Numbered from the stretch's first letter, positions 17,801 through 23,907 are shown. The stretch: DNA of 39,456 bases from a virus (IMGVR_UViG_3300030399_000044:1-39456); one strand, 5' to 3'. A program made the numbers and translations. The notes: a model not told the origin generated them from the sequence alone.

Positions 17801-18019
17801 GGAGATATTAATATACAAGGCGCTCCTGGCGGTAATATATTTTACAATGGCACTAACTTCCCGCCTGGAAGCGGTGGTGGTCAAGGCGGTGGTGTAAGTT
17901 CATTTATGAGTGTAACTGGCAATGCTGGTGTAAATGGTGGTGGAGGTGCCGGTGGCTTAAATGCTGCTGGTGGCGCAGGCGGCGCAGGATACATTTACGT
18001 TATAGCTTACTATCAATAA
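14876..18019 (+). CDS. Large tail fibre with glycine-rich tip, 1047 aa
   Basis: Residues 1-85 form an N-terminal anchor (MAITSIQRDTNNNVCFVRI ... DMILCSASDAVGL) also present at the start of the gene at 31298. Residues about 90-850 hold many degenerate repeats of the form 'A.AYY.S.TT.V.GL...ANAVL.TNGS..P...T.LP' and 'SYGGTG...FT.YS...GGIT.TG.FQNVSG'. From about 885 the protein becomes very Gly-rich, with runs of GG/GGG alternating with short loops. That composition resembles the polyglycine-II tip of S16/T2 gp38-type adhesins that contact the host receptor. Good AGGAG site precedes ATG 14876. Confidence 0.85.
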   Translation: MAITSIQRDTNNNVCFVRIISTDNLATISSANYISLQQNNINVLNGGPFAWFISDMILCSASDAVGLFEFTDATFKTLEQYGSSNIVNPGVTNEIAYYSSSTTVSGLANLANAVLATNGSSIPAMVTTLPALVQTNITKLGIVTTGTWQGTPVAVSYGGTGESTFTPYSIIAGGITSTGNFQNVSGLGTSGFVLTSTGAGSLPTWQISAGSGTVDTGTANAIAYYPAATKEVSPLTTMASATLITSGLGVPSLSQTLPTAVQANITQLGTQSQALNMGSNQINNLANPTSPQDAATMAYVNSVTGINQVEGVYAASTANLTGYTYLNGAAGIGATLTAASTGVFTVDGVTLVAGQRFLYKNDSTYAGVANGIYIVTTSSGGTNAVLTRSSDYDTPGDIQPGDIVAVTNGTVNGGSIWVQTATVVTIGVSPIAFSIFFNPAAFVSSTLANGTIFIGNASNVATQSTSTWPATTTINQILYSSAANTVTGLASAANSVLATNGSSVPAFTTSLPTAVQVAVGSLNSGTSATSSTFWRGDGTWAVTPAPTGQALTESNDTNVTLTLGGSPTTALLAATSITAGWTGQLAVGRGGTGLAALTQYYTLVGAGSSAVSLIAPSATAGIPFISGGSSANPSFGTAVVAGGGTGNTTFTAYSVLCAGITATGAFQNVSGTGTTGYVLTANNGALPTWQAPTGSGTVNSGTAQQLAYYATSTTAVSGLTTTSNAVLTSPSGTLTWAAQLGLSLGGTNANLTASNGGIVWSNTSQLQILAGTATAGQLLLSGASGSPSWSTSTYPATNAVNTLLYASSSNVMAGLATANNGVLVTSSGGVPSWLANGTTGQVLTATTSGTPSWATPSSTKTAPAPTVYTSGSGTYTTPVGALYLRVLGKAGGGGGGGGLSTGGSGGSEGGYFEKIVTSPSATYAYAVGPGGAGGTSGANGSIGTNTTFGTSFLLAIAGGGGAYGNPPGAAGGASGGDINIQGAPGGNIFYNGTNFPPGSGGGQGGGVSSFMSVTGNAGVNGGGGAGGLNAAGGAGGAGYIYVIAYYQ

Positions 18020-18033
18020 TATTAACTTTGCCA

Positions 18034-18237
18034 TTAAAGCTTAATAACGCAAGTTCCACCCAGGACGAATACAGTAGTATTTGTTTTGGACTCAACAAAG
18101 GTGAACATATCATCATAAAAGGTGATCTCTTTGACCTTTTCTTTATAGATGACTTTCCCATTCTCATAACAAGTAACTTGATCTGCAAAGGATGGTGAAG
18201 CGAGCAAGCTGATTAAAATTAACGCAAAGATTCTCAT
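18034..18237 (-). CDS. Secreted small protein, 67 aa, with signal peptide
   Basis: A clear Sec signal peptide is visible: basic M-R, hydrophobic IFALILISLLAS, and cleavage after SFA (residue 18). The mature part is about 49 residues with two Cys (in VTCYEN and GGTCVIKL) that could form a disulphide in the periplasm. Last gene of the minus recombination operon and convergent with the big fibre gene, 14 bp away. Function unknown; exported phage proteins in such places often alter the infected cell's surface or block superinfection. Confidence 0.7.
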   Translation of the reverse strand: MRIFALILISLLASPSFADQVTCYENGKVIYKEKVKEITFYDDMFTFVESKTNTTVFVLGGTCVIKL

Positions 18238-18380
18238 ATTTTCCCTATTTCCCGATAATGACCGCTCAAGGATAAGCGGCCAGTATCATTTATAACCACC
18301 GGATCAAACATGGCGGCCGGAGATCAAGTTAATGTCAATCAACATGAAAAGCCGCCATATTTGTTTAATATATACTCTGA
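18238..18380. other. Intergenic stretch with a long-loop inverted repeat
   Basis: ATGGCGGC (18310-18317) and GCCGCCAT (18351-18358) can pair across 33 nt. A 25-codon minus-strand frame (18234-18311) ends in an ATGA overlap with the secreted-protein gene but lacks a ribosome site. No promoter recognised. It may act as a processing or attenuating structure between the annealing-protein gene and the secreted-protein gene. Confidence 0.35.
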
Positions 18381-19175
18381 TTATTCCCCATTTACTACAG
18401 GGATATTGACATTTTCTTCAATATTCTGGGTAGATTCTAGTGGCAATCTGACTAAATCTTGTTCACATACTATGCGATCCCTAGCCTCGTCTTTGGCTTT
18501 CACTAACCTATCGATCAATTCCAGGTTCTTATGGTACTTCTTATAAGATGCGGTGAATATCTGCTTGAGGTCAGGTTCAGTTGTAGCGTCAAGCATCAAG
18601 TTAATAGTCTCATTAAAGGATAACATATCCTGGTTGGCTTTCTCCGCAGGTTTTGACGGTTCCAATACCTCGCCTGTTTGGGGGTTATGGTCAAGCTTAA
18701 CAGCGCCTTTCATTGTGTCTGTCTCTGCTTCATCCAACAGGCCTAATCCGCAAATAGAAAGCGTTACGCGGCGCTTAGCTTTAGTTTCAGCTTTCATCAT
18801 GGCGTTCGCAAGTGCGTCCCCTATAAGCCCTTTAATGCTGATAACGCCGGTACTCGAATCACTACGCCCATCAGGAAAACAGGCATTAGCAGTTACAATA
18901 TAAATACCATCTATAATTTTAGTATCGATATTTTTTATAGAGACCTCATAATTCTTTCTCAATTGTTCGGTTGCATCTTTAGTGCAGTAGATAACTTCCT
19001 TACCCTGGAACTTGAGCAATTGGAATGGTTTGGTCAAAGGATTTAAGCCCAATGATTCGCATATATTCTTAATGTGAGTTACTTTTTCTAGTGACGTTAA
19101 TCCTGCTAGATCATTATTGATAATAACCTTTTCAAGTAAATCGGCACCGTTATGATGTTTAACTATCTCACTCAT
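18381..19175 (-). CDS. Probable single-strand annealing recombination protein, 264 aa
   Basis: The central part (SLEKVTHIKNICESLGLNP, TKPFQLLKFQGKEVIYCTK, DATEQLRKNY, then GDALANAMMKAETKAKRR and VTLSICGLGLLDE) is a pattern I associate with a widespread phage family related to RecT/Erf/Rad52-type annealing proteins. Such proteins bind single-stranded DNA and pair complementary strands during phage replication and concatemer formation. The C-terminal 90 residues are charged and helical. No partner exonuclease of the RecE/lambda Exo type is seen. The ATG overlaps the upstream stop (ATGA). The assignment is by motif memory; treat as probable. Confidence 0.55.
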   Translation of the reverse strand: MSEIVKHHNGADLLEKVIINNDLAGLTSLEKVTHIKNICESLGLNPLTKPFQLLKFQGKEVIYCTKDATEQLRKNYEVSIKNIDTKIIDGIYIVTANACFPDGRSDSSTGVISIKGLIGDALANAMMKAETKAKRRVTLSICGLGLLDEAETDTMKGAVKLDHNPQTGEVLEPSKPAEKANQDMLSFNETINLMLDATTEPDLKQIFTASYKKYHKNLELIDRLVKAKDEARDRIVCEQDLVRLPLESTQNIEENVNIPVVNGE

Positions 19176-19378
19176 TTATCATCCCCTGTATATAATTTAT
19201 TAATCTTACGCTCTAGATAAGTGTAAGCATCCTCGTATAACTTAGCAGCTACAGGACGATTTTCACTATCTTTTTGTGATTTCTTTTTAATGTCTGCTAC
19301 AAGGTCTAAAACCTCATATATTGCTGCTCTATATCCCTTAAGGAACATGCCCGCGGTTCCTGCCATTAATTCGCTCAT
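19172..19378 (-). CDS. Hypothetical protein, 68 aa
   Basis: No family recognised. Starts MSELMAGTAGMFLKGYRAAIY and is mostly helical, basic in the middle (VADIKKKSQKDSE). Linked by ATGA overlaps on both sides: its ATG with the stop of the 47-aa gene and its stop with the ATG of the annealing-protein gene. Strict coupling suggests a helper of the recombination protein, but that is context only. Confidence 0.7.
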   Translation of the reverse strand: MSELMAGTAGMFLKGYRAAIYEVLDLVADIKKKSQKDSENRPVAAKLYEDAYTYLERKINKLYTGDDK

Positions 19379-19518
19379 TGTTCATCCTTTAATTTCTGGA
19401 TAGCTTCTTTATACATTAGCATCTGTGCTTGATGGTGATGCATAAGATCAAGTGATTCTGTGAATTTCTCACTATGATATTTCAAATTTCGCTCTAATTG
19501 TTCGATAATTTCTTTCAT
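19375..19518 (-). CDS. Small helical protein, 47 aa
   Basis: Starts MKEIIEQLERNLKYHSEKF with GGAGG seven bases upstream, a strong site. The whole protein is one predicted amphipathic/coiled-coil helix (heptad-like I/L spacing) containing a His-rich spot, LMHHHQAQM. The stop overlaps the ATG of the 68-aa gene and the start overlaps the stop of the membrane microprotein. Unknown function. Confidence 0.7.
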   Translation of the reverse strand: MKEIIEQLERNLKYHSEKFTESLDLMHHHQAQMLMYKEAIQKLKDEQ

Positions 19519-19634
19519 CGAATTGCCTCCGTAAGTTGCCATAAAGTGCTATAAAACAAGACTACAAATAATATCAGATAGATAGCAGTTTCAATAGTAT
19601 TTTGTAGGGTTTTATCGCATATTTTGCGAGCCAT
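19515..19634 (-). CDS. Membrane microprotein, 39 aa
   Basis: MARKICDKTLQNTIETAIY, then a hydrophobic helix (LILFVVLFYSTLW) gives one transmembrane segment with a basic N-terminus on the inside. The end (CGATGA) overlaps the next ATG. No strong ribosome site visible (AAAGCCA). Possibilities are a small holin-like or membrane-anchoring peptide; nothing in the sequence decides. Confidence 0.55.
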   Translation of the reverse strand: MARKICDKTLQNTIETAIYLILFVVLFYSTLWQLTEAIR

Positions 19635-19639
19635 TGGCT

Positions 19640-19828
19640 TTAGTATTGATCTACTATTTTGCATATCTCCTCCCCGTCCTTGTGAGCAACAATTTCTAGT
19701 GTTCTAGCGTGATTCTTAATATCAAATTGTCTTGGTTCCAATACTTCGCCATCAGCGTTTTTGTAGGTCAGCCAAGTTTCGGTGAATTGGAAGCCAATAG
19801 GCCTAAGTGGGATCGTCTGGATTTTCAT
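19640..19828 (-). CDS. Hypothetical protein, 62 aa
   Basis: MKIQTIPLRPIGFQFTETW followed by a beta-type pattern and an acidic C-terminus (IVAHKDGEEICKIVDQY). The start lies inside the end of the 54-aa gene (26-bp overlap). No family recognised; real on the basis of operon packing and a codon pattern like its neighbours. Confidence 0.6.
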   Translation of the reverse strand: MKIQTIPLRPIGFQFTETWLTYKNADGEVLEPRQFDIKNHARTLEIVAHKDGEEICKIVDQY

Positions 19829-19967
19829 CTAGAAATGCTCTCCTAAATTCTTGTACTTCATACAGTGAATAAGACTCAAACAATACTTCCCTCGGTTTCC
19901 CAATAAGCCGGTACATTTGGCTTATTGGGTTGTAAGAGATTATGAGATCCTTTTGGCGCTCGTTCAT
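19803..19967 (-). CDS. Hypothetical protein, 54 aa
   Basis: I start it at MNERQKDLIISYNPI (ATG 19967); the longer frame back to 20063 would need a weak start without a ribosome site. The body (ISQMYRLIGKPREVLFESYSL) looks beta-hairpin then helix (YEVQEFRRAFL). A six-codon frame with a strong GAGGAG site ends on top of this ATG (ACATGA) and may couple translation. Confidence 0.55.
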   Translation of the reverse strand: MNERQKDLIISYNPISQMYRLIGKPREVLFESYSLYEVQEFRRAFLDENPDDPT

Positions 19968-20004
19968 GTTGTTTTCCTTTTCATTGGTCTTACTCCTCGG
20001 TTGG

Positions 20005-20079
20005 TTAACATTTAAAATCTTTTGGGTGAACTTCGCGGCACTTCTCACAACGAAAATATGCAAATAATCTGTTCAGCAT
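20005..20079 (-). CDS. Possible Cys-rich microprotein, 24 aa
   Basis: Directly follows the 98-aa gene (TAAATG). MLNRLFAYFR leads into CEKCREVHPKDFKC, a compact three-Cys/one-His arrangement able to bind zinc. Too short for family recognition. Start is coupled; no own ribosome site. Confidence 0.4.
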   Translation of the reverse strand: MLNRLFAYFRCEKCREVHPKDFKC

Positions 20080-20376
20080 TTATTTAAGCCTCAATTGAGA
20101 GAATGTAATCGACATTTGGTATTGAGCATGAATAGCTGGGTTTTCTTCCTCAAGTCTCTTGCCATCCAATCTTGACTGAGTAATCTCTATTTTCTGCATT
20201 AACATTCTGCCATTTAGGATAAAGTCTTTATTGGCTGCAAAATGGCCTGAGTTGAGCTGTTCAGCGATAGCCTTCTTATCTTTTTCTAAAGTGGTAATCT
20301 GCTGATGTATATCGCGGTATCTTTCGATTAAAGTGTGTGTCTCTTGAATTGATGGTAATAAGTGTAAATGTTGCAT
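20080..20376 (-). CDS. Coiled-coil hypothetical protein, 98 aa, first gene of recombination operon
   Basis: A long helix with heptads (IQETHTLIERYRDIHQQIT, TLEKDKKAIAEQL) followed by a shorter segment rich in charged residues. GGAG precedes the ATG by 8 bp. It is the promoter-proximal gene behind the minus promoter at 20412-20440 and opposite the HTH regulator, so it is expected early in infection. Function unknown. Confidence 0.7.
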   Translation of the reverse strand: MQHLHLLPSIQETHTLIERYRDIHQQITTLEKDKKAIAEQLNSGHFAANKDFILNGRMLMQKIEITQSRLDGKRLEEENPAIHAQYQMSITFSQLRLK

Positions 20377-20411
20377 GGTTGATCTCCTGGTAACGTTGAT
20401 TGACGGGAGTA

Positions 20412-20440
20412 ATAATAACTAATAATTAATAACAAAGCAA
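20412..20440 (-). promoter_or_regulatory. Early leftward promoter
   Basis: On the minus strand TTGCTT (20435-20440) and TATTAT (20412-20417) are separated by exactly 17 bp, a good sigma70-type match (4/6 and 5/6). It drives the operon from 20376 down to 18034 and lies back-to-back with the HTH promoter, in surroundings with repeated CTAATAA/CTAGTAATA elements that may be operators. Confidence 0.65.
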
Positions 20441-20443
20441 CTC

Positions 20444-20472
20444 TTTATTTCGCTAGTAATAAATGCTAATAT
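20444..20472 (+). promoter_or_regulatory. Rightward promoter of HTH regulator (weaker)
   Basis: TAATAT (20467-20472) with TTTATT (20444-20449) at 17 bp. The -35 is poor. The gap between the divergent promoters holds direct-repeat-like CTAATAATTAATAA, CTAGTAATAAAT and CTAATAT, suitable as operator half-sites. A second option is TTGACG (20400-20405) with TAATTA (20423-20428). Confidence 0.4.
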
Positions 20473-20495
20473 TCAGATCATTAGAGGTTACCAAT

Positions 20496-20687
20496 ATGTT
20501 AACTATTAGAACTGTAAAAGATTTGCGCAGGAAATTGGGATGGACTCAGGCTAGATTAGCAAAATCTGTTGGGCTATCTCAGGGCCGTATATCCGCCTAT
20601 GAAAACGGTACCCAGCTTGCCTTATTAAAATGTGCCAAATTGATTAAATTAGCTGAAAAACACGGCCTAAGATTCGAGGTAGATTAA
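20496..20687 (+). CDS. HTH (XRE/Cro-like) transcriptional regulator, 63 aa
   Basis: A single HTH_3 domain: LRRKLGWTQARLAKSVGLSQ and RISAYENGT (about residues 10-40) show the canonical five-helix Cro/C1 pattern with the recognition helix at SQGRISAYENG. No oligomerisation or peptidase domain, so Cro-like in size. Start ATG 20496 has GAGG at 8 bp; an upstream ATG at 20463 lies in the promoter. It probably binds the repeats in 20400-20475 and sets the balance between the two early operons. No CI-type partner is present. Confidence 0.82.
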   Translation: MLTIRTVKDLRRKLGWTQARLAKSVGLSQGRISAYENGTQLALLKCAKLIKLAEKHGLRFEVD

Positions 20688-21007
20688 TGCACAATTACTA
20701 TTCAGACTACGGCAACGATTCAATACAACCAATTCGGGGTGTCACATACCACATGCTAGACGAATATATAAAGAAGCGAGTTAATAAAGAAATAGATCGC
20801 CTGACGGATCTAATCGAGAAGAAAATAACTAACATTACTACTAATTCTCTGACTGAATTACGCAATGTTAAGCATGAGGTTAAATTACTTAAAGAGCGCA
20901 GATCTAATAAGAAAGAGAAAGGGGATAAGACTATAGCTGATACATTTACGCCGGATGATAAGGACGAAGAGGATTTGCCGGTTCATGTTGAAGAGGATGG
21001 GGCATAA
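20687..21007 (+). CDS. Coiled-coil hypothetical protein, 106 aa
   Basis: TAATG overlap with the HTH gene. The centre (LDEYIKKRVNKEIDRLTDLI ... LRNVKHEVKLLKER) is a coiled coil; the C-terminus is very acidic (DDKDEEDLPVHVEEDGA). Unknown function; could be an antagonist or DNA-mimic by acidity, but this is not supported further. Confidence 0.65.
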   Translation: MHNYYSDYGNDSIQPIRGVTYHMLDEYIKKRVNKEIDRLTDLIEKKITNITTNSLTELRNVKHEVKLLKERRSNKKEKGDKTIADTFTPDDKDEEDLPVHVEEDGA

Positions 21008-21184
21008 ATGAATAAAAAAGAAACGAATAAAGAAGCATTGATAACCAAACTGAAAAGTTATGTAGAATTATCGCATGATGATCCAGAGCAAGCTCATAGT
21101 TTCGCTGATGATGCTTTATTAGAATATATCGGGGATGAGTTAATATCAGCTTATTTTCACAGTATTATTAAGTGGTACGCATAA
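21008..21184 (+). CDS. Small acidic helical protein, 58 aa
   Basis: MNKKETNKEALITKLKSYV, then an acidic helical part (DDPEQAHSFADDALLEYIG). It starts directly after the previous stop and its TAA overlaps the next ATG. No family recognised. Confidence 0.6.
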   Translation: MNKKETNKEALITKLKSYVELSHDDPEQAHSFADDALLEYIGDELISAYFHSIIKWYA

Positions 21185-21363
21185 TGACAAAAACTGTCAC
21201 GATAACATGCGATAAATGTAATCTTCTATTGCTGAAGCAGGATATTAGCGCATGTCATGAACGGGTACCAGATGGATATAGATTGACTGATTCCACCTCT
21301 TCCGTGATTAATCATTACTTTTGTTCGTGGGCATGCCTTAAGGAATGGATGGAGAATCAATGA
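21184..21363 (+). CDS. Zinc-finger-like protein, 59 aa
   Basis: Four Cys in two pairs plus His: TCDKCNLLLL near the start, SACHERV in the middle and HYFCSWACLKEW at the end. The final F-C-S-x-x-C-L arrangement is the typical closing knuckle of small treble-clef zinc fingers that bind DNA or protein. Start 21184 overlaps the previous stop (TAATG). Confidence 0.65.
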   Translation: MTKTVTITCDKCNLLLLKQDISACHERVPDGYRLTDSTSSVINHYFCSWACLKEWMENQ

Positions 21364-21557
21364 TGACCAAGTTAGAAAACTGCTATCTCAGCTCAGATAA
21401 ATGCCCCTATCCTAAGCCGCATGTTCACGTTACTACAGCAAATGGCTCATACGTGCGCTATATGGATATGACGAGACTATGCCCACATTCTAAGCAGGAG
21501 TCACACTGCATGATTTGTTTGAACAACAGGAAAGTGAAGGAATATGGAGACGATTAA
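21363..21557 (+). CDS. Cys/His-rich protein, 64 aa
   Basis: Start ATG 21363 (GGAG at 8 bp; ATG 21360 equally in frame) overlaps the previous TGA. Metal-binding residues are visible as CYLSSDKCPYPKPHVHV and CPHSKQESHCMIC. The pattern suggests two zinc sites. Function unknown; belongs to the early small-gene run. Confidence 0.6.
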   Translation: MTKLENCYLSSDKCPYPKPHVHVTTANGSYVRYMDMTRLCPHSKQESHCMICLNNRKVKEYGDD

Positions 21558-21693
21558 TGGCCTTAATATTCAAGGAAAGCGAAAATATTATCATGGGGAT
21601 GATGTGACGTTAGTACGGGATATTAAGGTTAGGATTTATAGCTGCACATATATAAAAGTGATTTATAGTCGTACGTATATAAAGGAGAAATAG
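21544..21693 (+). CDS. Uncertain small protein, 49 aa
   Basis: METINGLNIQGKRKYYHGDD followed by a repeated segment, CTYIKVIYS and RTYIKEK (DNA repeats around 21644-21682). An alternative 16-codon frame starts at 21557 with a better placed GGAG. Only one, or neither, may be translated. Confidence 0.35.
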   Translation: METINGLNIQGKRKYYHGDDVTLVRDIKVRIYSCTYIKVIYSRTYIKEK

Positions 21694-21695
21694 CA

Positions 21696-21794
21696 ATGAG
21701 AGTAATAATCGCTTTAATGCTTTGTATGGGACTTGTGGGACCCGTAATAGCTTGTAATTCAGTCCACACATGCGAGATAGCCTATGAAGTTTGA
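21696..21794 (+). CDS. Small exported peptide, possible lipoprotein, 32 aa
   Basis: MRVIIALMLCMGLVGP, then VIAC: a hydrophobic signal with a lipobox-like V-I-A-C, leaving a mature peptide of about 13 residues with a second Cys. AGGAG precedes the ATG. The end overlaps the start of the DUF2829 gene. Could be an entericidin- or Rz1-like lipopeptide, though no spanin partner is near; alternatively a simple secreted peptide. Confidence 0.5.
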   Translation: MRVIIALMLCMGLVGPVIACNSVHTCEIAYEV

Positions 21795-22086
21795 AGATGC
21801 CCTGGCCAAGATGCGGGAAGGTGCAAAGATAAGAATCAGATCAATGCCCGAGAATGATTATTACATGGCATGTTATGTTTCTATCAATCCATTTTTGTCT
21901 GATGAAGAAAAAGAAACCTGGGAGCAAACTAAAGCTCGCGGGCAATCCATTGTTTGGATGAGAGGAGATAGAATGCACCCTGATATGAAACCATCATTAG
22001 ATCTTACTGTTGATGCTTGCAAGCATGGTTGGTCACCCATGATTAACTTGCTTTGGCTTATGAGCGATGAATGGGAGATGATATAA
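21784..22086 (+). CDS. DUF2829 / Tad2-like protein, 100 aa
   Basis: The N-terminal FEDALAKMREGAKIRI and the C-terminal LLWLMSDEWEMI are the two ends of the DUF2829 fold. Members of this family (Tad2) are known to sequester the gcADPR signal of Thoeris defence. An insertion of about 25 residues (SINPFLSDEEKETWEQTKA) lengthens the middle. If active it would protect the phage against host Thoeris. Whether the nucleotide pocket is kept cannot be told by eye. Expressed early, beside a second, fused copy at 22699. Confidence 0.6.
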   Translation: MKFEDALAKMREGAKIRIRSMPENDYYMACYVSINPFLSDEEKETWEQTKARGQSIVWMRGDRMHPDMKPSLDLTVDACKHGWSPMINLLWLMSDEWEMI

Positions 22087-22124
22087 ATGGAGTTATCTGA
22101 ATGGGATATATGGGAAGGTAAAAG

Positions 22125-22565
22125 ATGGAAAAGTTAAATAGAATATTAGAATTTGAAAAACAATTTTCATCAATAGACTTATCATTAAAACTGAAAGATC
22201 TTGGAGCTTCTCAAGAAACTTGTTTTATGTGGGTTTTAAATAAACCAGATCACCCGTGTGCTGGATGGTCTATTTTTGCAAACTCCCTTGTTTCTCAAAA
22301 GTTATCGTGGGAAGATAAATGCTCTGCATATAGTTGCGCTGAATTGTTAGAATTATTGCCTTATAAAATCAAATATGATGACGATAATATTGTACTTACA
22401 AGCGATTTTTATCATGATAAAAAAAGGATAATGTACATTTATGACATTGAGGAAGGCTATACACCTGTCTTTGAAGAAACGGATACAAGTGAAGCTAATG
22501 CAAGGGCTAAGCTATTAATAACTTTAATCGAGAGTAAGTTAATGGAGATTCCTAATGTGGACTAA
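22125..22565 (+). CDS. Conserved-type phage protein, 146 aa
   Basis: No function known. Contains a Trp/Cys segment (ETCFMWVLNKPDHPCAGW) and the C-terminal EANARAKLLITLIES, a motif I have seen in several phage proteins of unknown role. Site GGGAAGG precedes the start; a 16-codon frame (22087-22137) overlaps it and may be a leader. An 18-bp palindrome sits inside at 22406-22423. Confidence 0.65.
   Translation: MEKLNRILEFEKQFSSIDLSLKLKDLGASQETCFMWVLNKPDHPCAGWSIFANSLVSQKLSWEDKCSAYSCAELLELLPYKIKYDDDNIVLTSDFYHDKKRIMYIYDIEEGYTPVFEETDTSEANARAKLLITLIESKLMEIPNVD
22406..22423. repeat. Perfect palindrome TTTTTATCATGATAAAAA
   Basis: An 18-bp perfect palindrome with the same core as 591-606 and, with one transition pair, 34779-34792. 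Lies inside the 146-aa gene; meaning open. Confidence 0.45.
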
Positions 22566-22689
22566 ATTAGATGATCTGCTAGATGGTAAGCACCGCCTCA
22601 AAACAATCTCAATCTGGATTAGCTATATCGTAGCTAATCTAGCTGTGACATTTGTATATTGTTATCAGATTACGCCGCAATGGCATTAA
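22555..22689 (+). CDS. Membrane microprotein, 44 aa
   Basis: Starts inside the end of the 146-aa gene. MWTKLDDLLDGKHRLKTIS is followed by one hydrophobic helix (IWISYIVANLAVTFVYCY). One transmembrane segment, N-terminus charged. A holin-type or membrane-tether role is possible but unsupported. Confidence 0.5.
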   Translation: MWTKLDDLLDGKHRLKTISIWISYIVANLAVTFVYCYQITPQWH

Positions 22690-22698
22690 GGATGAGAA

Positions 22699-23328
22699 AT
22701 GACAGACCGTGAACGATTAGATTTGTTATGGACTAATCACACTAGCCATATAGATGAACATCGTCTCTTAAGCAAGAGAATAGATGAGGTGGTTAATCAT
22801 ATTAAACAATATCATGAATTAATGCTTGGTATGTGTCCATTTGATATTAAAGAAGGTAATTACAAAGAATTATGTGCAAGATTAGATAAACTAGAATTTC
22901 GCCAAGAAGATGCTAGAGATTTACAGAGGATGGATGACTATGGAAAAGAAATTTATAATCTTAATAAAAAGATAGATGATCTAATCTGGGGTAAGGAAGC
23001 GTTAGAGACTGAGGAAGAAGAGAGGCTTGCTATTTTAGTTTCAGCTATTACTGGAAGATTACAAGCATTAGAAATGAAGGATTTAAACCTGTCGAAATCG
23101 ACACATTTAGAAAGTAAAGATGAGGGCCACCAATACTGCCTGACGGAACCAATGAAAGAGGGATTGAATTTTTGCCAAGCTATAGAATGGTTAAGAAGAG
23201 GACATCAAATAATGAGATTTCAAGGGATTGGAGGAGGGTCAATAACTATTCAACCTGAATGGATATTTAAAGGATCTCCTGTAAGTCGTGAGGATCTCAT
23301 TAATAATGATTGGCGAGTAATTGACTAA
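22699..23328 (+). CDS. Coiled-coil protein with C-terminal DUF2829/Tad2-like domain, 209 aa
   Basis: Residues 1-145 form a long charged coiled coil (RIDEVVNHIKQYHELMLGM ... LEFRQEDARDLQRM). Residues about 152-209 look like a short DUF2829 domain: NFCQAIEWLRRGHQIMRF at its start and SREDLINNDWRVID at its end, with a Gly-rich turn (GIGGGS). This is a fusion of an oligomerising arm with a Tad2-like head. The stop overlaps the next ATG (TAATG). Function may be signal-nucleotide binding, as for the stand-alone copy. Confidence 0.55.
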   Translation: MTDRERLDLLWTNHTSHIDEHRLLSKRIDEVVNHIKQYHELMLGMCPFDIKEGNYKELCARLDKLEFRQEDARDLQRMDDYGKEIYNLNKKIDDLIWGKEALETEEEERLAILVSAITGRLQALEMKDLNLSKSTHLESKDEGHQYCLTEPMKEGLNFCQAIEWLRRGHQIMRFQGIGGGSITIQPEWIFKGSPVSREDLINNDWRVID

Positions 23329-23492
23329 TGGATGCTAAAACGCTAATAGCACTAAGCCGCCATATAGGCTATGTAGAGGGTGTATTGAAAAATATAAGAG
23401 ATGTGATGGATATCGATGTAGAAAACGCCATAAACGAGCTTAATAGCGCCCAGGAATTGATATTTAAGATGGTGGAGAATAAAGATGTCTAA
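23328..23492 (+). CDS. Small helical protein, 54 aa
   Basis: MDAKTLIALSRHIGYVEGV and a second helix (DVENAINELNSAQELIFKM) suggest a helical hairpin. Overlaps neighbours at both ends (TAATG, then 8 bp). Similar helical-hairpin proteins are common in phage early regions. Unknown role. Confidence 0.6.
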   Translation: MDAKTLIALSRHIGYVEGVLKNIRDVMDIDVENAINELNSAQELIFKMVENKDV

Positions 23493-23907
23493 CATCATTG
23501 AACGTAAAATTCATATTGATCTTGATTATGATCTATATAACTTCATGGAAAATGAAATTGCAAGGAGAGATTACAAGATTAAAGCTCTTACACATGAATT
23601 AGAATGTTATAAGAAATATAAAAATTCCTTATTTTCTGTTCTATCGCCCCCCGATTTTGTCGATATAGACAGGATGACTCCAAATTTGAAACTTTCAGTT
23701 GTTCTTTCCTCTGAAATTAAAGATTGCAAGCTTCATGTGATTGCCAGGTGTTTTGAATCAGGAAATAGAAAGTATAAGCAATATGGGTATTATGTCGATT
23801 CATCTATATACGATGAATTATCTGAAAAACAAATTAAGATGGTCATGCTTAATATGCACAAAAAATTAGTAAGTGATATTAATAAAGAGATAATGGGGGA
23901 GATATGA
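23485..23907 (+). CDS. Hypothetical protein, 140 aa
   Basis: The N-terminal helical part (DLYNFMENEIARRDYKIKAL) is followed by a beta region (LKLSVVLSSEIKDCKLHVIA) and a C-terminal helix (SEKQIKMVMLNMHKKLV). No family recognised. Preceded by GTGGAGAATAAAG, one of several near-identical ribosome-site junctions in this region. Confidence 0.65.
   Translation: MSNIIERKIHIDLDYDLYNFMENEIARRDYKIKALTHELECYKKYKNSLFSVLSPPDFVDIDRMTPNLKLSVVLSSEIKDCKLHVIARCFESGNRKYKQYGYYVDSSIYDELSEKQIKMVMLNMHKKLVSDINKEIMGEI

Noticed and set aside
18310-18546. 78-aa plus-strand frame opposite the annealing-protein gene
   Set aside because: Antisense shadow; no ribosome site or recognisable protein pattern.
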